DNA of 63,985 nucleotides from Chloroflexota bacterium. Lineage in GTDB: Bacteria; Chloroflexota; Anaerolineae; Aggregatilineales; UBA2796. Positions 16,112-24,046 of the stretch are shown in pieces. Each line of letters begins with the position of its first letter. The stretch's first letter is position 1. Below the pieces are notes generated by a model. That model did no database searches. It saw only the letters and a list, made by a program, of their open reading frames with translations, and was not told where the DNA came from. The position numbers were made by a program, and so were the translations under genes. The DNA is taken from NCBI GenBank assembly GCA_021325095.1, contig JAJPHV010000011.1, positions 1 through 63,985 on the forward strand, written 5' to 3'.

Positions 16112-17782
16112 TCATTTTTCCGGCGCTTTGTCCGCGATCCACTGCCTGAGCAATTCCAGTTGGTGCGCCGTGAGCTTGGCGAAGTGTCCCTTCGTCAACA
16201 CTTCCAGGATTTTGCTGTTGTCTGGGTCGCCCGGTGTAATGACCGGCCCGGCGCTGCTCCCGGCCATAGCACGCTGGTAGTCGATCAGCTTCAGACCCTT
16301 TGAAGGAACCGGCCCGTGACAGCCGCCGCACTGCTGCAAGAAGAGCGGTTGCAGCACCTGGTAGGTGGGCTTGCCGGTAAATTTCTCCAGCAGCGGCTCC
16401 GGCTGCACCTGATAGATACCCAGAACAGTGGCTAAACCCGGTGCATCGAACCCGGCAAAGCGCCACCGGATGCCGTGACACTGGCTGTTGGAACAGAAGC
16501 TGCTGTCGTCCGTCCCGCCGGGATTCTTGACGTTGTGGCAGTTGGCGCAGCTTGCATCGAACGTCGTGCTGTGCTTGCTGATCCAGGCCGAATCCAGGTG
16601 GGAGGCCGGCTCAAGGCCGGTGGTCAATGGCAGCAGCGGTTCGATCTTGCCTGGCCGCACGACCTGTGGGATGGAATGGCACAGGTTGCATTCAAGGCGG
16701 ACGATCTGCCCGTCCTTGCTGAGGTGTTGTCCATCGTGGCAGCGGAAGCAGCCAGCGGAGTTCAGATGCCCGACGTTATTGGGATGGGTCTTCCAATCCA
16801 GGAGTTGTTCGGGGAAATTGTTCTGTGCCCAGACATCGTTCAGAACGGCAATGGCCTTGCTGACCTCGGTGCTGCCCGTCGCGTAAAAATCGGGATAGTT
16901 GTCACGGTAATACTGATCGAGCGTCTTGAAAGCACGGCTTGCGTCTTCTGCGGACGGATAATTGCCTGAAAGCAGCTCAATCGCCCGTGTCCGGATGAAG
17001 GGTATTGTGGACGGCAGCGCCCCTTGCGCCAGCGATGTGTCCACGATTTCAGCCGGCGTCTCGATCTGGTGTGAGATGCGGTTGTGGCAGGTGATGCAGT
17101 CCATCTGCCGGATGGTGTAGTTTTGCAGGTTGTTGGTGTCAATGGGCGAGTTGATGGCATTATAGTCGATTGTCTTGCCATCCACCATCTGCACCCGAAT
17201 CCAGGGGATTTCCTGCTCAGAGTTGTCGGTTGCAATGTACGAGATTTTGTTCTCAATATGCCAGTGGATGCCTTTGCCCAATCCTACCCGCTTCGTGCCC
17301 CCACCGGTGTGCATCAGCAGGTACACACTATACGGGTCGTTTTGCCGGTTGTTGTCGAAGTGCGGGATGACTCGCAGGCTGTCGTCGGCAAATTTCTCAG
17401 GGAAGTGGCACAGTTCGCACGTTTCCCGCGCCGGGCGCATCTCAGAAACGCGAATCGGATATTCGTAATTGTCCAGGAGCGTGGCCGCGATCAGGCGCAT
17501 GTGGCCCGACTTGCGCAAAGCCTGGATCAGAATCAGATCGCGCCCGATATGGCAGTCCACGCACGGCACACGGGCATGAGCCGAAGCCAGATAGGTTTTG
17601 AACTGGGGCGGCATGGTGTGGCAGGTCGTACCGCAAAACTGGGCAGAGTTGCTGTACTCCCATGCCGGGGGAAGGGCCAGCAAGACGGCGACAAACAGCA
17701 ACCCCCCGCCGATCAGGAACGGCAGGGCGCGGCGTCTAAAAGGGCTGCCCGGCGGCGAGAAAAGACTGCGCAGGCGTTTCAT
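16112..17782 (-). CDS. NapC/NirT-type nonahaem cytochrome c
   Basis: 556 residues. An N-terminal membrane anchor (about 18-40) is followed by a NapC/NirT-like domain (FCGTTCHTMPPQFKTY, CVDCH, CELCH, CITCH), which in the family oxidises quinol. The C-terminal part adds CFRCH, CNLCH, CANCH, an unusual CX4CH (FCSNSQCHG) and CGGCHG, the last in a cytochrome c-like domain ending in LRQWIADKAPEK. Total nine haem sites, eight of them CXXCH. ATG 17782 is preceded by GGAAGTGG; the longer frame to 17860 has no sign of coding. Geobacter ImcH is a known quinone-linked NapC-type multihaem protein of comparable design. Confidence 0.9.
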   Translation of the reverse strand: MKRLRSLFSPPGSPFRRRALPFLIGGGLLFVAVLLALPPAWEYSNSAQFCGTTCHTMPPQFKTYLASAHARVPCVDCHIGRDLILIQALRKSGHMRLIAATLLDNYEYPIRVSEMRPARETCELCHFPEKFADDSLRVIPHFDNNRQNDPYSVYLLMHTGGGTKRVGLGKGIHWHIENKISYIATDNSEQEIPWIRVQMVDGKTIDYNAINSPIDTNNLQNYTIRQMDCITCHNRISHQIETPAEIVDTSLAQGALPSTIPFIRTRAIELLSGNYPSAEDASRAFKTLDQYYRDNYPDFYATGSTEVSKAIAVLNDVWAQNNFPEQLLDWKTHPNNVGHLNSAGCFRCHDGQHLSKDGQIVRLECNLCHSIPQVVRPGKIEPLLPLTTGLEPASHLDSAWISKHSTTFDASCANCHNVKNPGGTDDSSFCSNSQCHGIRWRFAGFDAPGLATVLGIYQVQPEPLLEKFTGKPTYQVLQPLFLQQCGGCHGPVPSKGLKLIDYQRAMAGSSAGPVITPGDPDNSKILEVLTKGHFAKLTAHQLELLRQWIADKAPEK

Positions 17783-17940
17783 ATTCCACTTCCGTATCCT
17801 GAGTTTCTGCAATACTAAATGTGACCGCGTTGAGCAAGCGCCAGACCCATCTCCCCACACGAGCGGGGAGACCTGTTACGTCTCCCTGCTCGTGTCTGAG
17901 TGCTCCCTGTGGCCGTTTGGACAGGGATGCACGACTGCGG

Positions 17941-19602
17941 TTATTTCAACAAACTATCCACGATCTTCTCGGCTTCCTTGAGGATAGTGTCCGTGTATTC
18001 GGGATTGTGGAAGCCCCAACTGCCATCGGACTCGACGAACGAGACCAGAGTCACTGCTCTTTCGTAGGACAACTGCTCTTTGGACTTGTCCTTTGCCTTC
18101 GGATCCCAGTCCTTGTGTTCGTCGGCAATGGCCTTCAGGTCTTCCTTCAGGCCATCGACCCGTTTCTTGGTGCCTTTCTGCACCTTGTCGATATAGGCGC
18201 TGAGGTTCTCCGGCGTATTGTCCTTACTCTTCTCCAGAGTATGGCACGTTGTACATGAATCCTTCTGGCCTTTCGCTGCGCTGCCCGGCTTGACCACCTG
18301 CCAGGTATGGCTGGGCAGGTTGGGAATGCCGGATGAATCGGAGGTGACTGCCGTCGCAACCATGTGGCAGGAGGCGCAGACCGGCCCAAATGCTTCATTG
18401 GAGTAGTGCTTGCTCGGCTGTGGGCCAAGCCCGAGCAGTTTTTGACCCTCGAACATTTCGCGCATCGGGTGATGGACTTCGCCACCGGCCTGGATGGGCG
18501 ACTTGCCGGTCTTGCCAGAGCCACTGTGGCAGGTGATGCACAGGTCATACGAGTCTTGCCGCAACTGGTCTGCGAGCTTTGCTTCCCCGTGCGGCGCATG
18601 GCACATCACGCAGGTGATGCTGAACTGAGCGTTCTTAAGCGTTACCAGGTCCTGAGCAAAGACTTTGTCCTGGTTGGCAAAGTCGCTGCTGTGGCAGCCG
18701 ACACAGTAATCGGCGGCCCCTGGGTTTGCTTTCAGATCCTCAAGCGCTTTGCCGTGCTTGGACGCTTTCCACGCCAGGAACGTCTCCTGATTTTGCTTCT
18801 CTGTCTTGTCCGGCCAGAAGAACGGATCATCTTCCTTGCCGGTTGGGGCGACAGAAATGAACATCGTATCATCCAGCGGGCCACCGACCACGTAGCCAAC
18901 CGGGTAAGGATGCTGTTTGTCCGCGCTGGTTCCGCGATTGTGGCACTGGCCGCAGACATTCGCATCCGTCGTCTTGACGATGGCCTGGCGCACAGCGTAG
19001 ACCTCATCCGACATCGGGCCGGTGCCAGCCTTGAGCGCTTTGGCCTTCTCGACATGGACGCTGCCAGGGCCATGACAGGCTTCGCAAGTCACGCCTGCTT
19101 CGCTCCAGGTCATCTTGGCAACGTCGAGACCGGTGGTATGGCAGCCAACGCAGTCCTTTGTCCAGTCAGCGGCATCGGCCTTGATCCATTGCTTGGCAGC
19201 GATGTCCCACTCGCCGGGAAGGACCTGATAGCCTTTATCGGTCTTCTGGACGTATCGCTGGCGAGCTTTGCTGCCAACGGTATAGGTCACATCGGCTGCC
19301 GCATAAGCCTTGCCATCCACCTGGCGGAATTCGTCACCGGAGGCGAAATCCGCCAGCACCGCCTTGGGGTTCGCCGCTACTTCCTCGAAAGCCTTTGAGT
19401 GTAGGGTGTTGCTCCAATCACGATGCTCCGCACTATGACAGGTGAAACAGGTTGTCGAGCCAACATAGGTGGCCCCCTGGGGCGGGGTCCGGTAAGCCCC
19501 TACATCAGTCGTCGGCGCACGCGGGGAGGCCGAGGCCACGACCACCCCTGTCGCCACGACAATGATCCCCAGTGTTAGCAGTTTTAGTCCCAGATTTCTC
19601 AT
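17941..19602 (-). CDS. Soluble exported nonahaem cytochrome c, third C554-like paralogue
   Basis: 553 residues with nine CXXCH motifs (CFTCH, CVGCH, CEACH, CGQCH, CVGCH, CVMCH, CITCH, CASCH, CTTCH). Order and landmarks (YVGSTTCFTCH, CVGCHTTGL, CEACHGPGS, CGQCHNRG, HHPMREMFEGQ) match the nonahaem protein at 11908 and the first half of the 17-haem protein. It has a signal peptide or N-terminal anchor but no C-terminal membrane helix, so it may be a mobile or loosely anchored carrier between the membrane cytochromes. The ATG is preceded by AAAGGTAGG. It seems to be a single-gene unit. Confidence 0.9.
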   Translation of the reverse strand: MRNLGLKLLTLGIIVVATGVVVASASPRAPTTDVGAYRTPPQGATYVGSTTCFTCHSAEHRDWSNTLHSKAFEEVAANPKAVLADFASGDEFRQVDGKAYAAADVTYTVGSKARQRYVQKTDKGYQVLPGEWDIAAKQWIKADAADWTKDCVGCHTTGLDVAKMTWSEAGVTCEACHGPGSVHVEKAKALKAGTGPMSDEVYAVRQAIVKTTDANVCGQCHNRGTSADKQHPYPVGYVVGGPLDDTMFISVAPTGKEDDPFFWPDKTEKQNQETFLAWKASKHGKALEDLKANPGAADYCVGCHSSDFANQDKVFAQDLVTLKNAQFSITCVMCHAPHGEAKLADQLRQDSYDLCITCHSGSGKTGKSPIQAGGEVHHPMREMFEGQKLLGLGPQPSKHYSNEAFGPVCASCHMVATAVTSDSSGIPNLPSHTWQVVKPGSAAKGQKDSCTTCHTLEKSKDNTPENLSAYIDKVQKGTKKRVDGLKEDLKAIADEHKDWDPKAKDKSKEQLSYERAVTLVSFVESDGSWGFHNPEYTDTILKEAEKIVDSLLK

Positions 19603-19939
19603 GGAGCCTACCTTTCAGTCGTAGGACTAACACAAGCGGGGAACGAGGTAATGCAAGACGCCTGTGGAACGGCCACGCGCAGGCGTAGAACACACGAGGG
19701 AGAAGAGACAGGAGGGTGGGACGCCTGCTGACATCCTCAACAAGCCGGATGCTTCGGAAGAAGGCTGGTCGTTTCAAAATTGTTGATCTTCTATGTCCGC
19801 CCAACTACTCACTAATTTTCTGAAGAAGCCTTGCCATGACTGCCGATAGCTGCTGTTAGCTGCTGTCGAGGCGACAGGCGATAATCGGCGAGAGTCCACC
19901 CCGGTTTTTATACTATAGGAGCGACTGGCTCTGTCATCC

Positions 19940-19955
19940 AGTGAGATTTGTCACT
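19940..19955. promoter_or_regulatory. CRP/FNR-like operator with perfect half-sites
   Basis: AGTGA-GATTTG-TCACT is a perfect GTGA-N6-TCAC dyad in the 448-nt region between the decahaem gene end and the nonahaem gene start at 19602. It is 338 nt from that start, so the regulated promoter is not clear. The remainder of 19603-20050 has no convincing gene; a CTGTCG-AGG-CGACAG hairpin lies near 19871-19885. Confidence 0.5.
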
Positions 19956-19984
19956 AATGCTGTAACGACTGGTCAGATCGATGA

Positions 19985-20018
19985 TCAAAATGGGCCAGGA
20001 ATGTGCTGTTCCTGACCC
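19985..20018 (-). terminator. Rho-independent terminator of the decahaem gene
   Basis: On the minus strand GGGTCAGGAA-cagcaca-TTCCTGGCCC (20018-19992) is followed by ATTTTG. The 10-bp stem lies 33 nt past the stop of the 20051-22279 gene. Confidence 0.7.
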
Positions 20019-20050
20019 ACTATAAAACGCTGTTCGGATACGAAGACGGC

Positions 20051-22279
20051 TTATTCGCTCGCCTTCACCTCGGGTCGAATGAACCTGGCGACGGCACTCT
20101 TGCCGCCCAGCGACTCGACACTGTCGTACAGGACTTGCAGGATGTAGGACGGATTGTGCGTAAATGAACCCGGATCCTTCGTGGCGTACTGGTAGTTGTA
20201 CGCCGCGCGTAGCAGGTTCGGCGTCCATTTGTTGTAGGCGTTGTCGGCCTTAAGCTCGTCCGGATCAGCTTTCCCGTTACTATTCTTGTCGATGAACCAG
20301 TACGGATAAGTTCCCGGATCGTAGACGATTGCCAGCCCCGATTTCTTGGTCGCATAGCTGTAGATCTGCGTCAGCAAGGCGTCCTTGAACGAGGCGATCT
20401 CCGCTGCAATCGGTTCGTCAGTGTTGCCGTTGCGGTTGTAGTCAACCGCGTCCTCTTTGGCCCGGATATCCAGCGGGTCCTTGGCGTTTTCGTGACACTT
20501 GGTGCATTCCCCGAACTTGACCTGCTGCGTATGGGTATCGTGGCAGTCAACACAGGTCTGATACGGGGTCTTGTGCAGATTGCGCCCGCTGTATTTCTTG
20601 CCAGCGTACTGGTAAGCACCCTGCGCTTCACCGCCGAAGAGGGAAGCACCCGCCGCGAAGTAGTGCACGTTGCGGAAGTTGAGCTTCGGCGAAACGGTGT
20701 CGTCCTTGGCGCCCGAGGCCGCAATGGCTGCGTTCACACTGACGGTGGATTCACGCCCCTGGTGGCAGTTCAGGCAGATATTGGCGTCCTGCCTTCTGCC
20801 GAAGGACAGCACCGCCCCGCTTGGGAATGTCACCTTCTCCGACTGGCGTACCGTGAATTCGGGTGTCATCTGGTCGTGGCAGGTTGTACAGGCCAGCGAG
20901 TTCGACGGCTTGACGCCGATGGTGACACCGTTCTGCAAGAAGGTGGGCAGCCCGGACGCGGTGTGACATTTCGCGCAGTTAGAGGGGCTGCCGGGCACCA
21001 GGTCCTCTTTGTCCCAATGGCGGAAGGGTTCGCTCGCTGCATTGAAGTGCGCTGGCGGATTGCGGACGATCTTCGCCTGGCCCGAACCAGCACCGCCCAA
21101 CCCTTGATTCAAGGAGTCGATTGAGTCGAACAGGAGTTGGATGACATACTTCGGGTTGTGGGCGAAATTGCCCGGATCCTTCTGCGACACCTGGTAGTTG
21201 TAAGCGGCCTGGAGCAGGCGCGCCGTGAAACTCTTGTACCCGTTGGCGGCTACAGCCTCGTCTTTATCGACTTTGCCGTTGCCGTTGATATCGTAGAAGA
21301 AATAGGGGTAACTGGCGGCGTCGTAGGCGATGGCCTTGCCCGTCACTTTGCTGGCATACGCCTGCATCTGCTGCATCAGAATGGCCTTCAGTCCGGCAAT
21401 CTCGGCAGCAATGCCTTCCTTGACATCGCCGTTGCCGTTAAAGTCGGCCAGCGAGCCGTTCATACGGATATTGACCAGGTCCTCTTCGGTCTTGACGTCC
21501 TTGTGGCAGGAGCCACAGGCTTCGACCCTGACCTTCAGCGTATGCTGGTCGTGGCAACCGATGCACGTGTTGTACCCGTCCACATGCAGGTTGCGTCCCT
21601 GGTAAATCTTGCCTTCATATTCATAGCCACCATGTACGGCTGAACCGTAGAGCGTAGCGGCAGCAGCGAAGTAGTGGACATTGATGAAGCTCAGTTTGGC
21701 CTCGACTTTATCCAGGTCTTTGCCCAGGCCAGCTTTGTCGATAGCCGCATTGACCTGCACGGTGGAAGCGCGCCCCTGATGGCAGACGATGCAACGGGTG
21801 GCATCGCCGATGTCACCCACGACGGCCCCCGAAGGAAAGGCTACGCTCTTGAGCGCGGCAGCCGCTTGGTTGTGGCAGGCATCGCAATTGATGACGCTGC
21901 CAATCGGCTGGTTTTTGATCGCCTGTCCGGGCTTGGCCGGGTCCAGGTTAACAAACTCGATGTACCCCGGCGAAGAGTGGCACCGGGCGCAATCGCCGGG
22001 AACGCTGCCTTCAGCATCCCAATGCTTGAAAGGTTCGGAATCCTTGTCGGCATGAGCCGAACCGACCCAATCCTTATAGTAGCCTGCCAGGAAGAACGGG
22101 GGTTGGCCCAGAGGATCCTTGATGGGTTCGGGGGTTGGCTCCTTCGTTCCTGCCTGTGCCGCAGCTACCGTCGCAGCCTGCGTTGCGCCTTGTGCTGCGC
22201 CGGGTGGCGCGTCCGACAAGCTGAGTCCTGCCAAGAGGAGCAGGATCAGCCCTGTCAATACAAAGTGTAGGGGTTTCAT
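20051..22279 (-). CDS. Exported decahaem cytochrome c built from two pentahaem repeats with EF-hand-like loops
   Basis: 742 residues with ten CXXCH motifs. The protein is an internal duplication: each half has a first motif (CARCHSS / CAKCHTA), a second (CDACHNQ / CTTCHDQ), CHQGR-type third motif (CIVCHQGRAST / CLNCHQGREST), a VHYFAA segment, fourth (CIGCHDQHT / CVDCHDTHT) and fifth (CGSCHKD / CTKCHEN). Each half then continues with DxNxNG loops, including DINGNGKVDKDE and DKNSNGKADPDE, that fit calcium-binding EF-hand/dockerin loops, and a conserved AAYNYQ-KDPG-F-HNP block. A signal peptide (MKPLHFVLTGLILLLLAG) is present and there is no C-terminal anchor. ATG 22279 follows AAAGGA; the frame upstream to 22336 is not coding. 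Function unknown. Confidence 0.9.
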   Translation of the reverse strand: MKPLHFVLTGLILLLLAGLSLSDAPPGAAQGATQAATVAAAQAGTKEPTPEPIKDPLGQPPFFLAGYYKDWVGSAHADKDSEPFKHWDAEGSVPGDCARCHSSPGYIEFVNLDPAKPGQAIKNQPIGSVINCDACHNQAAAALKSVAFPSGAVVGDIGDATRCIVCHQGRASTVQVNAAIDKAGLGKDLDKVEAKLSFINVHYFAAAATLYGSAVHGGYEYEGKIYQGRNLHVDGYNTCIGCHDQHTLKVRVEACGSCHKDVKTEEDLVNIRMNGSLADFNGNGDVKEGIAAEIAGLKAILMQQMQAYASKVTGKAIAYDAASYPYFFYDINGNGKVDKDEAVAANGYKSFTARLLQAAYNYQVSQKDPGNFAHNPKYVIQLLFDSIDSLNQGLGGAGSGQAKIVRNPPAHFNAASEPFRHWDKEDLVPGSPSNCAKCHTASGLPTFLQNGVTIGVKPSNSLACTTCHDQMTPEFTVRQSEKVTFPSGAVLSFGRRQDANICLNCHQGRESTVSVNAAIAASGAKDDTVSPKLNFRNVHYFAAGASLFGGEAQGAYQYAGKKYSGRNLHKTPYQTCVDCHDTHTQQVKFGECTKCHENAKDPLDIRAKEDAVDYNRNGNTDEPIAAEIASFKDALLTQIYSYATKKSGLAIVYDPGTYPYWFIDKNSNGKADPDELKADNAYNKWTPNLLRAAYNYQYATKDPGSFTHNPSYILQVLYDSVESLGGKSAVARFIRPEVKASE

Positions 22280-22449
22280 AAGCGTCCTTTCTCTAGTGAA
22301 AGCTCGCGCATCAACTTCCAGATGTGGCGTGTACAAACAAAGACGAAAGCAACGCTATTGTTCCATCGGGTGATAACGTTTTCTGGCGCTTGTGGTAAGC
22401 CCGGCCCGATCCATTGCGGGCCGTGATCCATCGCGTTTAATTTCTTTAG

Positions 22450-22501
22450 ATACAATTGTATGTGAATTCACGAACAAATATTTCAGGAGAACCTGAAATA
22501 T
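22450..22501. other. Cluster of three short palindromes in a gene-free region
   Basis: In the 609-nt gap 22280-22888, perfect palindromes follow one another: ATACAATTGTAT (22450-22461), GTGAATTCAC (22462-22471) and the inverted repeat ATATTTCAGG-agaa-CCTGAAATAT (22478-22501). The rest of the gap has no convincing gene apart from the terminator-like hairpin and the promoter annotated separately. Confidence 0.55.
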
Positions 22502-22514
22502 GGCCGTCCAGGAT

Positions 22515-22565
22515 CAAAAAAGTGCGGAAAGTCACATCTTTGATAGGACTTTCGTCCGCATTTTT
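22515..22565. terminator. Bidirectional terminator-like hairpin
   Basis: AAAAAAGTGCGGAAAGTC and GACTTTCGTCCGCATTTTT flank a 14-nt loop. The stem pairs TGCGG and AAAGTC with a 3-nt bulge, and both strands end in a T-run (T5 on plus, T6 on minus). It lies between divergent genes, so it may be a leader or attenuator, or end a short unannotated transcript. Confidence 0.5.
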
Positions 22566-22773
22566 CGGGGAGAGCCAGGATCGGAACGCCAGGCAGCAGC
22601 TAATCGGGTTAAATAAATCGCTGATTTAGCGAGCCGCCTTAACCTTGGATACATTCCAGGCTGCCCCGCTCATGTGACGTTTCTCTGTTCTTTGGGACGC
22701 ACTTGTTCGAGCAAGCACAGCATCGGCGACTTGATCAAGAAATTACATTCGGGCATGACGAATCGCCAAAGGT

Positions 22774-22816
22774 CGTGATAAATGACACTGGATACCTATC
22801 GCAGCCCATATATACT
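22774..22816 (+). promoter_or_regulatory. Candidate activator-dependent promoter of the radical SAM/hemA/hemY operon
   Basis: A weak CRP/FNR-like dyad CGTGA-TAAATG-ACACT (22774-22789) is followed by the -10 hexamer TATACT (22811-22816). The predicted start at about 22823 places the dyad centre at -41.5, the class II activator position. The right half-site is degenerate, so this is tentative. Confidence 0.35.
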
Positions 22817-22888
22817 GCGAGAAGCTATAGAATTCTGATAGGAAGGCACGCTTTCCCATAGATTTGTGAGAGAAGGAAAGGGGTCATT

Positions 22889-24001
22889 ATGCTTTATCCG
22901 CCGCCGCGCCTGATTTTTTGGGAGACAACTGCCGGCTGTAATCTGCGCTGTATCCACTGCCGGCGCATTACAGTCGCCGACCAGCTCACCCCGCAAGACC
23001 TGACAACCAACGAGGCCCGGAAGCTCATTGACCAGATCGCCGCCGTCGGCAAGCCGGTGTTTGTGCTCTCCGGCGGCGAGCCGCTGTTCCGTCCGGATAT
23101 TTTTGAGATCGCACGCTATGCGACGGACGCCGAACTTCCGGTAGCGCTTGCGACCAACGGCACGCTCATCACAACAGAGGTTGCGGCGCGAATCAAAGAC
23201 AGCGGAATAAAACGTGTCAGTATCTCATTCGATGGCGTAGATGCCGCCACGCACGACGCCTTTCGGGGGCTGAACGGGTCTTTCGAGGCGGCCATTCGGG
23301 GCTTCAAAGCACTGACCGCCGTCGGATTGCCTGTCCAGATCAATACGACGGTTGCCAGGCACAACGAACGCCAGCTTGAAGGGATGCGCCAGCTTGCCAA
23401 AGACCTGGGCGCAGTGGGTTTGCATCTCTTCCTGCTCGTGCCCGTCGGCTGCGGCCTGGAAATCGCCGAGGAGCAGATGATCAGTGCTGCTCAATACGAG
23501 CGCGTCTTGAACTGGTTGTATGATGTCGAGCAAGCCGAGCCGGACTTGCAGCTTAAGGCGACCTGCGCCCCACACTACTTCAGGGTGATGCGGCAGCGTC
23601 GCGCTCTTGAAGCGCGGGCGGGGACACAGCACAACATGCCAGCCAGCTATGAACGCCAACTACACGGACACCCACACGGCCAGATGCACGCCGCGACGAA
23701 AGGTTGTCTGGCTGGCACGGGTGTGTGCTTCATTTCCCATCGCGGCGAAGTCTTCCCTTGCGGCTATTTGCCTGTCGAAGCAGGGAACGTGCGGCGTGAG
23801 CAGTTCGGGGACATCTGGCAAAACAGTACCCTCTTTGCCGAGTTGCGCGATCCGGCACTGCTCGGCGGCAAGTGCGGCGTGTGCCAGTTCAAGACGCTGT
23901 GCAGTGGGTGTCGGGCGCGGGCCTACGGCATGATGGGCGATTACCTGGCCGAAGAGCCGTTTTGCGCCTATCAACCCGAAACACGCTCTGTAACGCTGTA
24001 G
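22889..24001 (+). CDS. AhbD/NirJ-like radical SAM protein with SPASM domain
   Basis: 370 residues. The radical SAM CX3CX2C motif is CNLRCIHC near residue 18, followed by the SAM-binding LSGGEPL. The C-terminus carries SPASM cysteines (CLAGTGVC, FPCGYL, CGVCQFKTLCSGCRARA, FC) for auxiliary FeS clusters. This C-terminal pattern is that of AhbC, AhbD and NirJ, which remodel or decarboxylate haem precursor side chains in the sirohaem-dependent route. It starts with ATG after AAGGAAAGGGG. It is 45 nt upstream of hemA, so a role in haem b or modified haem synthesis is likely. Which reaction it performs cannot be fixed from sequence alone. Confidence 0.75.
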   Translation: MLYPPPRLIFWETTAGCNLRCIHCRRITVADQLTPQDLTTNEARKLIDQIAAVGKPVFVLSGGEPLFRPDIFEIARYATDAELPVALATNGTLITTEVAARIKDSGIKRVSISFDGVDAATHDAFRGLNGSFEAAIRGFKALTAVGLPVQINTTVARHNERQLEGMRQLAKDLGAVGLHLFLLVPVGCGLEIAEEQMISAAQYERVLNWLYDVEQAEPDLQLKATCAPHYFRVMRQRRALEARAGTQHNMPASYERQLHGHPHGQMHAATKGCLAGTGVCFISHRGEVFPCGYLPVEAGNVRREQFGDIWQNSTLFAELRDPALLGGKCGVCQFKTLCSGCRARAYGMMGDYLAEEPFCAYQPETRSVTL

Positions 24002-24046
24002 CCGTTCGCACTGGCTTTCGCGGCAAACTTCAGGGATTGGGTTCTT

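Noticed and set aside
18364..19398. 344-codon plus-strand ORF opposite the nonahaem gene at 17941
   Set aside because: Mirror of a real gene whose nine CXXCH motifs and signal peptide are clear.
19858..19919. CTGTCG-AGG-CGACAG hairpin as a third copy of the structured leader
   Set aside because: Only the short inner stem is similar; the outer stem, AAAGGAG and CCTATGG parts are absent and no start codon follows.
9118..22279. Repeated CXXCH-coding DNA as a CRISPR or tandem repeat
   Set aside because: Motifs are irregularly spaced and in frame within cytochrome genes; no CRISPR array was seen anywhere in the window.
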